Part shown: positions 34,277 through 47,529 of the stretch, piece after piece
Layout of the letters: every line of letters begins with the position of its first letter
Position numbering within the stretch: position 1 is the stretch's first letter
Assembly (NCBI GenBank): GCA_029945375.1
Contig: CM057063.1
Location: 558,001-622,000, forward strand
Direction of reading: 5' to 3'
Length of the DNA stretch: 64,000 bases
From: Agaricus subrufescens
Taxonomy: Eukaryota; Basidiomycota; Agaricomycetes; Agaricales; Agaricaceae
Notes under the pieces: generated by a model
Told to the model about the DNA's origin: nothing
Databases searched by the model: none
What the model saw: the letters and a program-made list of their open reading frames with translations, nothing else
Made by a program: the position numbers and the translations under genes

Positions 34277-36229
34277 TTACTCGTCTAGCTCGGAACCCTG
34301 AGACAGCAGACAGGGGCCCAGATACACACTGTGGCTCGCCACCAGCGCCGGAACAGCCAGCACGTCCGCGCACGGGCCCACACACTCAACTGCACCGGCC
34401 TCAGCATGCGGCGATGGCATCAGCGCTTCTCCGGCAAGCGGGCTTCCTGCCGCGCCACCGCTTTTAGCATCCTCCACAGGGTCTAGCCCAAAAGAACACC
34501 TTCCTGCTGCGTCTCCCCGCTCGTTCACCGCACGCCCATTAGAAACACCCTGTTCACCAGCGAAAATGTACTGCGTGCTTAAATCATCCGAACGACCCGG
34601 CTCGAGGCCAACTGCCCAGTCATCGAAATCCACTTCCCAGATGCCCTCAGGGTCGACCTGAGGAGACGCACCGAATGTGGCCGGACACGGCCAGATTGTT
34701 TCAGAACTTTCCGCGAATGGGAGAGACGACGGAGAGTATAAAGTGTCATCCAATGACGATTCGCCCATAATGTCACTGGGTGGGAGATCACTTTCCAGCG
34801 CAGCCTGTCTCTCGATATCCCGTTCGTCTTCCACTCTGTTGCCCTCTTCTTGGCTGGCAAATAGCATTTGACTATCCTTTGATGGGCTAGCCTGCAAACC
34901 CATTATTACTCCAATTTGCTCCCAAGGATCCGAATATTCCAGAATGTTCGGGCAAATTGCTTCTATTGGTGCTCCGATATCGGGTTCTATGAGCTCAGCG
35001 CAGGCGCTTGAACATTCGGGTAATAAATTGCCCCCGATAATTTCCCTTTTCCCATCGGATCTCGAACTGTGGTGAGCGGAATGGCCACCAGAACTAGATT
35101 CGTAAAGAGAGGAAGACGATTCGTCTTTGCCACTAGCACCAGAACGTTGCGCTAGGAGAGAAGCACTAGAGCTATCTCGCAATTTAGGCATCAGAGGGCC
35201 TCCAAAGTACTTTGAAGAAGATGACCGTGCTCGATCAAAGTCGATGTTACGCATATACTCAGATGCCAAATCATCCTGCTGGGTCCAGCCCTCTGATCCT
35301 TGATATCGGTGTACATCTTGACGCATAGACACATTCCCGGACCCTGTAGAAATAGAGCTTTCGCAGCATGACTCCGACTGAACCAATCATAAAATGTCAG
35401 TCCCACAAAAACACTGAAGAATAAAAACCCAGAACGAAACACCACAGATTCATATTCCATGATTGGATCCTCCTCTTCGCTCGACACCGAACCGCCATCA
35501 CAACTCGAAACGAAGGAGGGTGATCGTTTGGATGAGTCCAAGCGCATACATCTGTCCGACGAGGGACGTAAACCAGCCAAATCGTCCATAGCAAGAATAC
35601 AGCTTATTGCAGCATGTGCTGTGATCTATCTGTGACCTGCAGCCTATGGTCTCTAGTATGGTTCACTCACGCTCGATGAAATCAAGTTCTTGAAGCAATT
35701 TCGATTTCGTCCACTTGCTTGACGAGGATCCAGTTTGAGCTGATCTTCTAGAACCGGGACTCGACGACGTGTTAATCTGAGGACAGTCGCGTTCGTGTTG
35801 TCCAGCGTTGGATCCAGACTTCTCCTGCGGCGCAGTAACATTCTTCGCGTGGCCTAGTTCGATCGAAGCGCGTGTAGCAGACACGGAACCCCCCGAAGTC
35901 AGGTCCCGAGAACGAGGGCCTGCGGCTAAACTTTTTGACAAAATATTAAGTCGTCTACGACCAAAAAAATCCTTTTGTATTCTTCCTGTCTTGTCTCTAG
36001 ATCTAGCTTTGGCAGCATTTCTAACGAAACATGAATGATCGACATGTACTCCACAGAGTGCTAATTTAGGAGCAATGGAACCCACCTCCTTCCCCCCATG
36101 TAGTTTGCACCGGCCATATTTGCTCTCCGTAGAAGCTGTGACGGAATAAAACGAATGCCGGTATGTCGGTAGTGGAAGAAGGCTGCGAAGAAGCACGAAA
36201 GCTAAATATAGCTGACCCGGCATATGCAT
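34277..36229 (-). CDS. Unknown Ser-rich acidic protein, three or more exons
   Basis: Exons are proposed at 36229 to about 35666 (possibly with another intron near 36020-36090), about 35610-35447, and about 35380-34277. The joins use GTGAGT...CACAG and GTGTTT...TTCAG introns, which keep the frame. The protein would be roughly 600 aa. It has a basic N-terminal part (RIQKDFFGRRRLNILSK), a Ser-rich middle (SLYESSSGGHSAHHSS) and an acidic C-terminal half with many Asp, Glu and Pro residues. No known domain, signal peptide (beyond an ambiguous N-terminus) or membrane segment is recognisable. It may be an intrinsically disordered regulatory protein, but this is a guess. Confidence 0.5.
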
Positions 36230-36637
36230 CAGACGTTCATCAAATTTGGAAGCTCAGAGAAAACTCGAAGCCCGGAAATGGAGTGGGAGCCGCACGCCAT
36301 TTCGTGAGTATTCAGTCTACTAGTAGGTGCATTGGGTGAGAAACCTCAGCTTCTCTTGCAAACATCGTTCTATCGTGCCACCCCAGAACTACCCGAGCCG
36401 CTTAGCGAGACAAAAACATGCTTGTTGCTAATGTATTCCATACAACCTATCATACACGTTGTAAGCATACAAGTCCACAGCTATCACGTCCATAACTAAA
36501 CTATCGTAAGCTATGCTTGGTACAAGTTGTATAACACATCTATATTTCTTCTACCAATAAATTAAGCGATCTGGTGACTTCGACTTTCGGATACTGGCGC
36601 CTGGTCAAACCGTAGCGTACTTAGGTCCTGACTTTGT

Positions 36638-37740
36638 CTATGAAAGTAATCTGATCCTTGAGACACCCTATAAATAATCAAAAGTGAAGAAATCGGCTAA
36701 AAACATAATCTTAACACCAGTATTCATTAAACTCAATCTTTTCAGCTCACCTGCATCGGCATCCATATCTGCGTCGCAATATTCCCCAGAGTACCTTTCA
36801 AAAACCCGACAATCGCAAACACATCAACGACCAAAGTCAAACTAGCAGATTCGATCAACACCGTCATCACATTGAGATAAGGTAACGGGTGGTTTTTGCC
36901 AAAGGCCTCAATTGTGATGCGACGGTGATGGAGTATGAGGATGATGATGCATAGTGTGATTAGAACGTTGAGGAAAGCCGTTATACCACCTTGGAGTGGG
37001 GTTAGTATTTTTGAAAATCCTCCTTCACCGCCAGCTAAGGATAATTTGGTAACAACTGTGATACCAGTGCCTAGAATGGAGTTAGCCATCAAAGATCTTC
37101 GGTAATGAGGCTAAGCGACTTACAGACCATGGCGATGTAGACAATCAGTGGTAAGACCCATAACAGGGTGAACCAACCTCTTTGTCCTCGCCAACCTCCA
37201 CTGACAGTGTAACACCTCCAGACCTATCGATATGAAGTTAAAACGTGAAGGTTTCAGCTCAGTAAATGATGAACTTACAAGGAGACCGTCAGTCGTTATG
37301 TTGATCAACAGAAAGACAATATCAAAGAGTCCAAGGTACGGGTTTGGTGGTTGCAAATTTTGAGAGAAACAAGCATCATCCAATGTGCTGTTGACCGTTA
37401 ACGTGATGTCGACGACCTCCGCTACGGTACCCAAGATGAGCGCGAACACCACATATATGATGAGAGCTCTGTTCCTGTTGACTCGCAAGGACCCTCCGTT
37501 TTGCGCGTCTCGTCGCCGTAGTCCAACGTAGCAAGCATGTCCGAGTACTATAAGAGCACCGTATCCTATACTGGATAAGATACAACCAACTATCCAGGAT
37601 ACTCTAACAACGCGAGTAGTGTCCGGGAAAGAACTGTGACAGTGACTCGAGCTCATGTCAGGCCAGGCGGGGTTGGGGGAGGATGGTAATTTCTCAGACG
37701 TCTGAGAGCACTTATACAATGATGTATCTTGATGATTCAA
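36638..37740 (-). CDS. Second multi-pass (about 7 TM) membrane protein
   Basis: The start is at 37740 or the later Met at 37656 (MSSSHCHSSFPD). TM-like segments include VSWIVGCILSSIGYGALIVL, ALIIYVVFALILGTVAEVV, YLGLFDIVFLLINITTDGLL, the segment after VWRCYTV (LLWVLPLIVYIAM), AFLNVLITLCIIILIL, LPYLNVMTVLIESASLTLV and VDVFAIVGFL. Introns are placed at about 37225-37285, 37068-37122 and 36667-36750. DGLL followed by WRCY is characteristic of the same mushroom GPCR-like superfamily as the gene at 28548. Canonical splicing of the last intron gives a short tail (GVSRIRLLS). A conserved-looking tail in another frame (QSQDLSTLRF, similar to the other gene) would need a different junction, so the C-terminus is uncertain. 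Confidence 0.6.
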
Positions 37741-40700
37741 TATGGATAGGCTTATTCTAAGACCGGTTGAAAGCAGGTATGGTGAGAGATCGTGAGTATC
37801 TCATCGGCTATTCATGATACTGTGCCTGTTGACTCACCAATCATCAACAAGTTAACATCAAAGGGACATCATCTTAATGATTAGCAGTGGGGGGTGCTAT
37901 TCATTTACTAAGTTGTGTTCTCTCACTCCCCGACGCTCTTGTTTTACGCTCCACTGGGAAACATCGTCATTCAATAACCGTTATGGAACAATCCCCGTTT
38001 CTGACAGCGCTATGGATCATAAGCAATAGACAAGTCTCTAAAGAACATACCAACAAATGACAGAAAACCCTTTATTGTGAGCACAGTCCAAGCTTCGGTG
38101 GGGTCCCACCTTTTGACGCCGAGGGGATGCATCGCCTTGTCGTCTACTCCAATGAACGGCTCTCACCGGGCGGAGATGATGAGGGCTTGGCTCTCAGATG
38201 CGATATTCTGGCGTCAGAAATCTATGAACACAAAATTGATCGGCAAGACTTCTCCGAACAACTCCACTCCACCCAAGAAGCTTATCTTCTTCTTTGATCA
38301 AAGATGTAGTATGGAGAGGCTGTTTAGAGCTCGATCCGGTGCACTGATGACGGCGCGTGAGCGGTATATATCTTACGGCATAGAATCTTTCATAGAAAGA
38401 CGTTTGGATTTTACGAACATTCAGTATGTTCAATATGAAAATGAAAGGTTCTTGAACACCACATTTGGCTTCAGGAAGTGGTGAGTGAGTACAGCACAGT
38501 ACAGCATGAGTATTCAATGCTGATGGGGAAATTTTTTGGAACCCAGTATATATATATCATTCTTTTTGTGATGACAAAGGGTTGATTGCATTCGTCATGT
38601 CGATCCCACCACAAGATCTTGTTGGGGGGGAAAGTCAAGAGGACCTATGTGTAACCTTTCGAGTCGGTGCAGCTAGAATCCCATGTTGGTATTTGATGCT
38701 CGACTTTGGAAGAGGATCACTGTCCAGAGGCGTTCTAGGACCCTCATACAAATCTAATCACAGCCGATATACCAATCCAACAACAGTCATCAGAAAGAAC
38801 AGGATGGGAAAACAGGAAAGAAGGGTATTAAGCTTCTCTTCTATTGTTTCAGATCGCGAGTCCAGAAGTTCGAAGGAGAGTGACCACCAAGCTAGGTGGG
38901 TTGATATCACCGTCACCCACAGAGGAGCGGCATTGTAGTAGAATTATTTCTTTTGAATGAGGTTAAATCGATCAACCGCCACAGAAATCAACCAGCGTTA
39001 GTTTCTCAAGGGAATTTTGAGCATCAAGAAATGTGTGCCGGGTGGAGGACAAATGAAGTCTCTCCAAATAACATAAGGTTTATCAGGACCTGTAAGTCAC
39101 AGCAGATATTTGCCAAGGGTCTAGAAAAACTATCACCGGGGACTACATCCTAAAATTAATGAGTAAAATTGAGCGTCAAGCAAAAAATCCGTGCTCGAAG
39201 CCACGCCTATGACTGATATGACATTGGTTAGAGGAATATCCAGTGCCCGGCGAAGCGCCAAAGTTCAATAAGTTTTCAGACGGCCGCCTTATTACGAAGG
39301 GCGGCCGGTATGATGCGGTATAGCGGTCGGGCCGCTGAGCCGCGCTGCCCATCACATTCCGCAAGTCTCCGCTCCTTGTTTGGACGACTGACATCATACT
39401 GATACATGCCTAATGCTGCTGCTGCTGGTGATACTTTTTTGAAATCTACCCACTGCTCACCGATACGGCTATCACCTTAGTTGTTTCCCGACACACCAGG
39501 AGTTCTACTGATTCCCTGTTCATACCGCCTGCTCCCTTCACGTATAAAGGCCAAACTGCAATCCTCTACTGTTACGTAGGGCTATACACCACTGGTATGA
39601 CCTGATCTCGCTCCTAGATTTTTTTACTTTTTGCTAAACAGGACAAGCCTCCATGCTCTCTGCTTGAATCTTTTGTTACTTTATTCCCCTTGTATGGAGA
39701 TAATGGAGAATAGGTGCCACTTTCCAGCAAAATCTCTCTGCTCTGGTCCTGCGAGGTTTTTATATGTTTCTTTAGAGGCATGTCGCCGCTTGTAGCCTCC
39801 GTGGCAACTCTAAAAAAATACAACGCTCAGTTCTTCCCCTTTTGGTGGTTTGTAGCATTCCTTATGACCACACCTGGCGATGCCCATCTGCCACCAAGAA
39901 GGCTTTCGTAATGGCCTGTAACACACAGCGCGGGTGAGGACGCTGCCTGCCTAGGTTTTCCCAGGAATGAACGGCAGCACTGAGATAAACCTTCGATTTT
40001 ATCCAGCCGAGCGAGGCACTGAGGTCTCGCGCGACAAAAATAGGCATTTAGCGATTGCCGATTCGCATGACAGATCTCTGTTCCACTACTTCATCTAAAT
40101 CAGTTCGGTTCAGACGAAGGTCTCCGTGGTAAAATTCTTACTCGACGCAGTCCCACGAAGAATGTAAGTGTATACAATGGGCTCATCCTCAGTCTCCTAT
40201 CCCAACTACCGTCTAACGCCATCCATGAGTCAGGTTTTTCATATATAAAATCATGCGGTCGTGCTTCTATCCTAGGTTTTCGAAGCACTCTAGGCTGCTC
40301 TGCTACAGCAAAGGTATTACGTTGTAGGGTTGGCCGTCTTTTTCCCTTATCCCACATGAAACTATTGAGATACTCGGCGGTCGATGTTGAAGTAATTATT
40401 GAAGTGAATTCATAGGATTTAACGTAATAAGACGAAGATAAGTTCTAGCCAAGCTTAACAGCCTCCTTAGCCCCAAACTAATCCCTCAGCCCAACCACTT
40501 AGGTAATAGGTTACCCCGCCGATTGATCAGCTCTGCCATTGGTTGGGTCAGTTACAACTTGCGAGGACGGGTATGACAATCAAGAAAAAGATACCATATT
40601 CCAAGAGCGCACACCGTTTAGTTGAATGCGGTATCTGTGTTCGACTGAATGGGGTTACCGAGCATTTTTTATGCAGCTGTCCTTGTGTTGCCGCCGGTCG

Positions 40701-41393
40701 CTTCCATTGAGAAGGAGTTAGCCATGGTGTTCTTCGGCTTTATCCGCGGCTAAAAATTAGACGTGATCAATAGATTGTGAGTTCATATCAGTCCTTCGCA
40801 CAAACGAGTGATTTATAAATGTATAGAGAAGTTTGTATTAGGGGCTTATTTAGAATACCTTCAAGCATATTTTGGGCCATAGTATGACACCGTCGTGATA
40901 CTTATCTGGTATCTGTGGTCTCCACCTCAGTACCCCGTCGAGTTCATTCATAGCATTCATAGGTTCGAAGCCAAATATGGTGCTAGCAGCCCCTGGTTGC
41001 CCTTACGGGGTCACCTGATCACATTTTTGGATGCGAAAATCAGAAAATTGTCGGGTCAGTGAAACACCCTGTCAATGCCCAGCACCGCTGCCTTCAGTAA
41101 CGGGTTCCCATCCATCCCTACCGCCGTTTTGAGGTAGATGAATGCAACTGGCGCTCTGGAAACAACTGTACAGCCCAATAACTTGGGTTTTCCGGTAGAA
41201 TCCGGGAGATGGTACTCTCGTAAAGTCAATAACTTTGGAGTCAACGGCTCAAATGATTACTTCATTCACAGTCAGTGAGCCAGGGTTTGCCAGATTGAAT
41301 CTCTATAAGACTCCCGTCTGGAAACGGACGTATTTGTTGGGTATTTCTCCTCGCTTCTCTGGTACTCTCAGTCCTTGCTCTCCCAACGTTTTG
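37741..41393. other. 3.6 kb without a supportable gene
   Basis: Open frames here (for example 38077-38484 plus and 40100-40357 minus) lack recognisable motifs and splice partners. A G/C-rich patch with GGCCGCC-type palindromes lies near 39280-39340. CpG dinucleotides are frequent here, unlike the left 11 kb. I see no coding, RNA or transposon signature that I can defend. Confidence 0.45.
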
Positions 41394-43308
41394 ATGGCCA
41401 CCGTCCGCAATCCTGACATACATGAGGAAAACCCCTCCGTTGCTACCCCTCAGAATGAATCAGCGGTAGTAGAGCATTCTAGAGGATCACGGACTCCGCT
41501 CCCAAAGCTCCAACTGGCCCTTCTAATGCTCATCCAATTTTCAGAGCCTATCACTGCTCTTGTTATCTATCCCTTTATCAATCAATTTGTGCGGTTGACA
41601 GGAATCACTGGAGGAGACGACAGAAAGACTGGTTACTATGCCGGCATTATTGTAGGTGATATAGCCTCAATCCACCGCGCGCTGTGCTCATTATTTTAAC
41701 CTATTTTAGGAATCTGCTTTCTTTTTTGCTGAAGGTGCTACTGTCTTTTACTGGGGCAGTTTGTCCGATCGCATTGGCAGAAGACCCGTGCTACTCATTG
41801 CCCCTCTCGGTCTTGCCATGGCCACTTTCAAACTCGGATATTCAACTTGGTTCTTGTCCATAATGCTATCTCGTTGTTTACAGGGCGCATTTAACGGCAA
41901 CATCGGTGTGTATGATCATGTATCTAGTCATATGCTTACTCAACTTCATGTAGGAGTATCAAAAACTGTTATAGTGGAGGTACGAATACTTGATATCTTC
42001 AGACGGTAATCCGTAGGGCTGAATAGATCTAGTTAACAGATGAAACGAACATTGGAGACGCATTTGCTATGATGCAATTGATGTGGAGTGTAGGTTCGAC
42101 CGTGGCGTAAGTTTGGATGCCTCCTAAACTACCAAACATGTGCTCATTTATATGCTCCAGTCCTATAATAGGTGGTGGTTTGAGCAATCCGTCCGACCGG
42201 TGGCCGAACGTGTTCGGAAGATTGGATATTTTCAGGAATTACCCTTACCTTTTACCCTGTCTGGCTTCTGCGACTGTTGCTCTGTTTTCTTTTTTAGTTG
42301 CGGTAATAGGATTTGAGGAGGTAAGGACCGTTTTCCCGATCATGAGACTCCGACCACTTCTGTTAACGTTACTTGCATCACAGACAAATCCTGCCATAGT
42401 GGCATTGCAAGTGTCAGAAAAGAAAAATGCGAGACATGACCCGGAGATCTCGCGGGTCAGCTCCACAGATACTCTACTAGAACATAACAATTCCGCAGAC
42501 TATGGAACAGTTTCCCCGCGCCGCCATACATCCCCTTCATCTTCCGCATCCTCTCTGGATTCGAGTACAGTAACCGAAGATCTTAATCCGGAGGCCCCGA
42601 CCTTGGGTTCTGCGCTCAGGTCTAAGAAAATACAATTCATCATCATCAATTACTTTTTCCTCACCTTCACGGATATGGCATACTTGGTTCTTACGCCACT
42701 CATCTATTCCACTAAAATCGAACTTGGCGGCTTGGGCCTGGACGCCTACCATATTGGTATGATTACGGGCACCTGGGGCTTTATCAATGCCTTTGTCCAA
42801 ATCGGCCTACTCGGGAAACTGATTAGGAAATACGGCTCCCGTCGAATATATCAAACATCCTACGCCTCTTTTTTCGTATGCGTTCTGACATACCCCGTCT
42901 CAACTTATCTCGCTCGTAGGAATGGGGGCATAAGCGTTGGAGTCTGCATATCTATTTTTGTGCAGCTTCTATTTCAGATCTCGACATATATGGCTTATGG
43001 TACGTACCTGCGTTTCTCTGCTTTTTTGATCAGGAAAGAAGACAAATGCTTTTTCAGGTGCAACTCATGTTGGCGTCGCCGAGTCTTCTCCCAAGCCGAT
43101 ACTTGGGTCTGTTAATGGACTTGTTCAGATGGTGGGATGTTCAATGCGAACTTTCGCCCCTGCCGTTTCGTCGTCCTTATTCTCTCTCTCTTTGCAAAAG
43201 CACCTCCTGGGAGGGAATTTCGTTTACGTTGTTTTATTGGCTGTGATCTTGGTTGGAGTTATGTCTAGTCTATCCTTGTCGGAACGTAAACAGAGGGTTA
43301 CTCTCTAG
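41394..43308 (+). CDS. MFS transporter, zinc-induced-facilitator-like
   Basis: The start at 41394 gives MATVRNPDIHEENPS. TM1 has LALLMLIQFSEPITALVIYPFINQ in two halves, followed by FVRLTGITGGDDRKTGYYAGII. The MFS loop motif A reads GSLSDRIGRRPVLL, and GAFNGNIGVSKTV marks TM4. A long cytosolic loop (Ser-rich, about 42470-42610) separates the two six-helix halves. The second half begins SKKIQFIIINYFFLTFTD. The last exon ends SLSERKQRVTL with TAG at 43306-43308. Introns are at about 41656-41709, 41909-41950, 41981-42034, 42109-42161 and 42991-43058, with one possible near 42319. The family (also called tetracycline-resistance or ZIF-like in fungi) exports small molecules or metal chelates; the substrate is not predictable. 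Confidence 0.82.
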
Positions 43309-43642
43309 AAGCAGAATAGCTCATATACTATTCTCCAGAATTCTATTTAACCGAGATGACATTTATGTAATTTAACGATACTTGATGCAACTGCAACAGT
43401 TCCATGCTCAGATTCAGGCTTATGTTCCGCAAAGCATCGAATGACCCTGATTAAAGTTTCCCACACCGTTCAACATCTTTGACATGACATTCCATGACTA
43501 TTTTGCTTTAAAAGCATAAAAGTTATAATCTACAAATTCAATCCACAATGGGTATTGTTTACTGTCGTAGCTAAAATAGAAATAGCTGCGTTACTATTGC
43601 TGTTCCTTATAACACTTGTTACAAGCTGCAACAAATGTAAGC
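43309..43642. other. Intergenic between convergent MFS and peroxygenase genes
   Basis: About 330 bp, AT-rich, with no ORF. It should contain both 3' ends. Nothing else is seen. Confidence 0.5.
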
Positions 43643-44987
43643 TTATTGCCCGAAAGGGAAAACTTGTGGACAAGCGGGTGAGTCTATAAACTCGTAGAGG
43701 AAATTCAAGTTTCGATTTAGGCTGTCTTTAAGGACACCCGTTGGCGAGGGGTACAAACTCTTGATCGTTTGGTTGACAAAATTGACGTATACCTTGCAAA
43801 AGTTAATGAGATCCCCGGAGTTAGGGTCGGGAGTGTAACTGTTGACTTTGCCGTTATTTGCGCCGGCAGCAATAGGATGAGCGGCCAAAACGGCCCCAAT
43901 CCCCACGGTCCCCATCGGTTTAGGAGCTCGGAAGAAACCTTGAGGAAATTTCATATCGCGGAAGAAGCTGATAGCGGCATCAAGATCGAGCTGGCCATCT
44001 TGATGACGACCGTCGATGAAGAAGTTGATAGGGAACACGGATTCCGCATAAGCGGTGGCGTAACGAGGAGCTACAAATGAGAATTGTGGATTCGTGGCGA
44101 TTGAATCCTGGATCCTCTTGAATCGAAGTTCGGCAGCCACTGTCAGATTGTATTTTCCTGCACCGAATCGATTACTGAAGTCGACAAACTGAAGGGGAAT
44201 GAATTTAAATGTGAAAGCGTGAAGGGGGGACGCCACCTGATCCCACAATGTCTGGTTGAAGCTGTGGTTATCCCCGAAGAAAGCATCTGCCCGAGTCATG
44301 CTGGCATCACCTATATATATCAATAACACCATTAGTAGGTCTTGTATACGTCAACCAAAAATAGAGTGGCGCACCTTCAAACACAGCATGTGTGTCCAAG
44401 CCGCCAACTATCGCGGGTGCTGGAGGGTTTGGACCGGTCTCAGCAGTTTTTCCTCCAATGCTCATCAGGTTGGTGAGGGGGTTACCATCAACCAAGAACG
44501 CGGCATATGTGACAAACTTTGCGAGGTCGAGGTTCATGTTGAAACCTTTTCTTATGTTACTATAGTTGTACCAGTAGGGAGGTTTGTGGATTATTCACCT
44601 TGCATTGTTGCATTTATGATCTGAGCAGGAGTTGCAACTCCATTCCGAGGCAGGTACTATTGCAAAAGGTATGAGTATCCGTGCTGATACAATGACGGAG
44701 CAGCTTACCCCATGGGAGGCGAGAGTATTGAGACCAGGGCAGGGACCGCGCATGTCATTAGGAGCAGCTGGCATCCATGGATGTTCAGTGTCATCGACCA
44801 ACCTGGCTGACGTATCGTTCTGGGGACCCGGCGGGTTTTCTGGTGGGGCCACCCGAAGTGTTGGCAAGATTTTGCCCAGTTGTGCTAAAGTGAGACCAGC
44901 GAGGGAAGCGTGCGCAGGGAAAGCCGCTGCCAAGGGGACGGTTATGAAAGCCAGTGCAGTAAATTGAATAAAGCGATTGATCGGCAT
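43643..44987 (-). CDS. Unspecific peroxygenase (heme-thiolate), copy 1
   Basis: Five exons (44987-44709, 44656-44599, 44545-44375, 44310-44237, 44188-43643) join in frame to about 375 aa. A signal peptide (MPINRFIQFTALAFITVPLA) is followed by APNDMRGPCPGLNTLASHG, whose PCP cysteine is the heme ligand. EGDASMTRADAFF supplies the EGD motif. PRYATAYAE supplies the R-x6-E acid-base pair. Together this is the long-type UPO signature PCP-EGD-R-E. The length and motifs fit secreted fungal UPOs (EC 1.11.2.1), which use H2O2 to oxygenate many organic substrates. Several N-x-S/T sites suggest glycosylation. A TTTAAAAG motif lies about 65 bp upstream (45050). The gene is part of a tandem duplication with 48501-49848. 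Confidence 0.92.
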
Positions 44988-45479
44988 TGTTGGCTACAGA
45001 GGGAATGGTACAAAGAAGTGGTTGAAAATCAACTGGGAGTAGTGAGGCTCTTTTAAACGAGTTATCCAGTGTGCCAATTATCGGTTCGTGGGTGTAGATT
45101 ATAGGTTTCTTTTTCTCATCGAGCATCATGGAGGTGTCGTCTGTCAGCTGCCATATAATCTTCATTGCATTATTTTCGTAGGCTGTTGTCTAAGTTAAGT
45201 TCAGGCACATAACCAGTATCCTAAGGTAGTTGGGTTACAGCAAAATTGAGGAACCCGCGCGCAGATAAGCACTCCACACGGGCAGGCGCGGGATGCACGC
45301 GGACTAAGCGCGGGATCACTACGAGTTGAATAAAAAGTTTACTGGCCTTAGGTTGTAAGGCGCTAAGACACATACTTCGAACGTTTGTTTTATTCCGATA
45401 AAGTAAGTCCATTGAAAGGCTGTGCCATGGAGGCAGTGGAGGTAGAGTGAGATCAGAATCATCAGATACTGCATCAGCA
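44988..45479. promoter_or_regulatory. Upstream region of peroxygenase copy 1
   Basis: Homologous to the upstream region of copy 2 (49849-50210). Shared blocks include TTTTTCTCATC near 45111 and 49971, and CATGGAGGC.GTGGAGGT.GAGTGAGATC near 45427 and 50165. A TATA-like TTTAAAAG (minus strand) lies at 45050-45057. The similarity breaks near 45470. Confidence 0.55.
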
Positions 45480-45655
45480 AACTGGCTCAAAGATTGTAGT
45501 GATTACATAGTCAAAAATACGTCTTTTATGAATACCATATTATACAAACAACTGTACAACTGTACAATGTACACGCAGATAATGTTAGGAGTAGACAATC
45601 TTCATACAAACTTCACTCTCTGGTTACAAACCAATAAAATATATTGGGTGACGAT

Positions 45656-45783
45656 TACCATCATCTACACATTGTCTGGTAGGATTACAATCTTTGGTCC
45701 GAAGCTTACATTCCAATACAATCTATTAGTTTAGGAATACCACCATCTACACATTGTTTGGTAAGAGTACCATTTCTGGACCT
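45656..45783 (+). repeat. Imperfect direct repeat of about 45 bp
   Basis: Units start at about 45656 and 45738 and share ACCA.CATCTACACATTGT, TGGTA and TTTGG.CC-like blocks. They lie inside the extra DNA upstream of peroxygenase copy 1. Confidence 0.6.
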
Positions 45784-47480
45784 CATGTAAGGATGAGTAA
45801 TCAGCTATGCCCGATTTGGCCAATCACCATCCCCCCTCTAACCACCATCGTTTCTAATGCCCACTCTCATTTTCCCCTACCCAGCACTCTCACGGAGTGA
45901 CCTATACTCATGACAGCTCACAAAATTCAAGACTATCAATTTCCGAGTATCGAGGCATCGCAGGGACAAAATTCAGTGGAAAATGGCCACTCCTGGCCTT
46001 TGGACTTGGCTCCCCAATGTATCACAACAACATTGGCCATGTCTTTCGGCAGATAGAGAATGGAGTAGGAAATGGTCCTCTCCTCTTTGAGGAGGAGGAT
46101 GAGGAAAATTTTAACCTACATTCAGTTGGACATTGGGTACGAAATTTCTTTTCTTTTCTTTCGTCGTCAGTGGCTTTCACCACTCAACTCTCTATGCTGA
46201 AGAACTTGTATATAAAGGGGTTGCTGTATTAGGATAGCCATCAAATAATCACCCGTTTCCCTCCCTCACTGTTCGATTGAGTACCTGTTTCTATCACAAA
46301 TCTCTATGCATCGTCTCAACCCTGCCCTCTAAGCTTGTGTTTCTATCTCTCCCTGTCCTCTTATCATCTCGCTCCCTGTTGGCATTTGCTCTTGTCGTCT
46401 CGGCACTATTAAAACTTCCTTTCTGGTTCTGAAACCTCGAGGTCGTTTCGCCGACCTCACATTGTTGAAGGAGATACAACCCTATCACGGGATCACTAAC
46501 TGGTGATCAACAATCACCGAGTGGTAATCTCTCTTGTACCACATCACCCACCACCACTATGGCTGCATCATCTGCACTGCAAGACTGGGTAGTCCTGGCT
46601 CACTTTTACATGATTCCGGACAATACTGGGTAGCCCCAGATTGTCTACCTCCTTACTATGACAGGGGTAGTCCTGGGTTGTCATAAGTATTCTGCTTCAA
46701 CATGCGTGCTGCCATGCCTCTGTGCATATATCATCTGTGTACTTACTCTTTCTCAACCCGTGAATCAGCCTTTGTATCATCCTGGAAAAAGTGCAATTTC
46801 TCGCCAATAGTCCCGGGTGCCATGGCGAACCCTTACCCATGTCAGTCGCAATTTCCTGCGCATATATCACTGATATTCAACTATACCAGGACCTTATAGA
46901 AATAATAACTCAAATTCACGCACTGGGGAGTACAGAGCATCTGCCCCGACATTGATTGGACATTGGCCTTTCCAGTTGGTATGTGTGAGATAACCGGCAT
47001 TATGTTTGGCAATGCCATGTAAGATAGCCTGTGATATATGCGCATACATTGACTTGTATTTCCAGGGGAAATGAGTGGAATGGCAAGGAGATAAGATTGT
47101 GAAGATGTAATGGCTGCCGAGAATGAGCCAGTGGTTGTTGGTGGAGACAAAAATATGGATGATGAGTATGAGAGGGCTGGATGAGAGAGGTATGTTTCTC
47201 ATAGTCTCATAGGATTTCTTTTCTGTTACTACAACCGTTGTTTAGGGAGCTATTGTCTTATGGTGAGAACAGAACCCGGTCACAGAGTGCGTTTGTCTGG
47301 CTAAGGATTTTCTTGGGAATCTACGAATATATGCCTGTTGGTCTGTAATAATTCTCTAGATTGCTTGTGTAACAGAAATTGGAAGTATGGTAGTCGTGCA
47401 ATAACAGTTTTATAAATAATTTTTTAGCTAATGGTAACAGTTGTAGTTTATTGTAACGATGGTATAGTATAAAGTTAAAT

Positions 47481-47529
47481 GTAAAGATTGTATGCCCTAC
47501 CCTTGCTTGTAAAGATTGTATGCCCTACC
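47481..47529 (+). repeat. Two-copy short direct repeat (GTAAAGATTGTATGCCCTAC)
   Basis: The 20-base unit occurs at 47481 and 47509, and a weaker third version (GTAAGGAAGGTATG) follows near 47536. It is probably a simple slippage repeat. Confidence 0.75.

Noticed and set aside
38077..38938. Two plus-strand frames of 135 and 118 codons
   Set aside because: No recognisable domain, signal peptide, splice partner or promoter. They are compatible with chance in a 3.6-kb gene-free region.
41056..41244. Minus-strand frame containing MDGNPLLKAAV, reminiscent of the peroxygenase VDGNPLT segment
   Set aside because: The similarity is limited to a few residues. There is no PCP or EGD motif nearby, so a third peroxygenase copy cannot be supported.
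46561..47202. Short frames near 46702-47202 in the extra DNA upstream of peroxygenase copy 1
   Set aside because: Too short and featureless, with low-complexity leader-like sequence. Treated as part of the unexplained insert.
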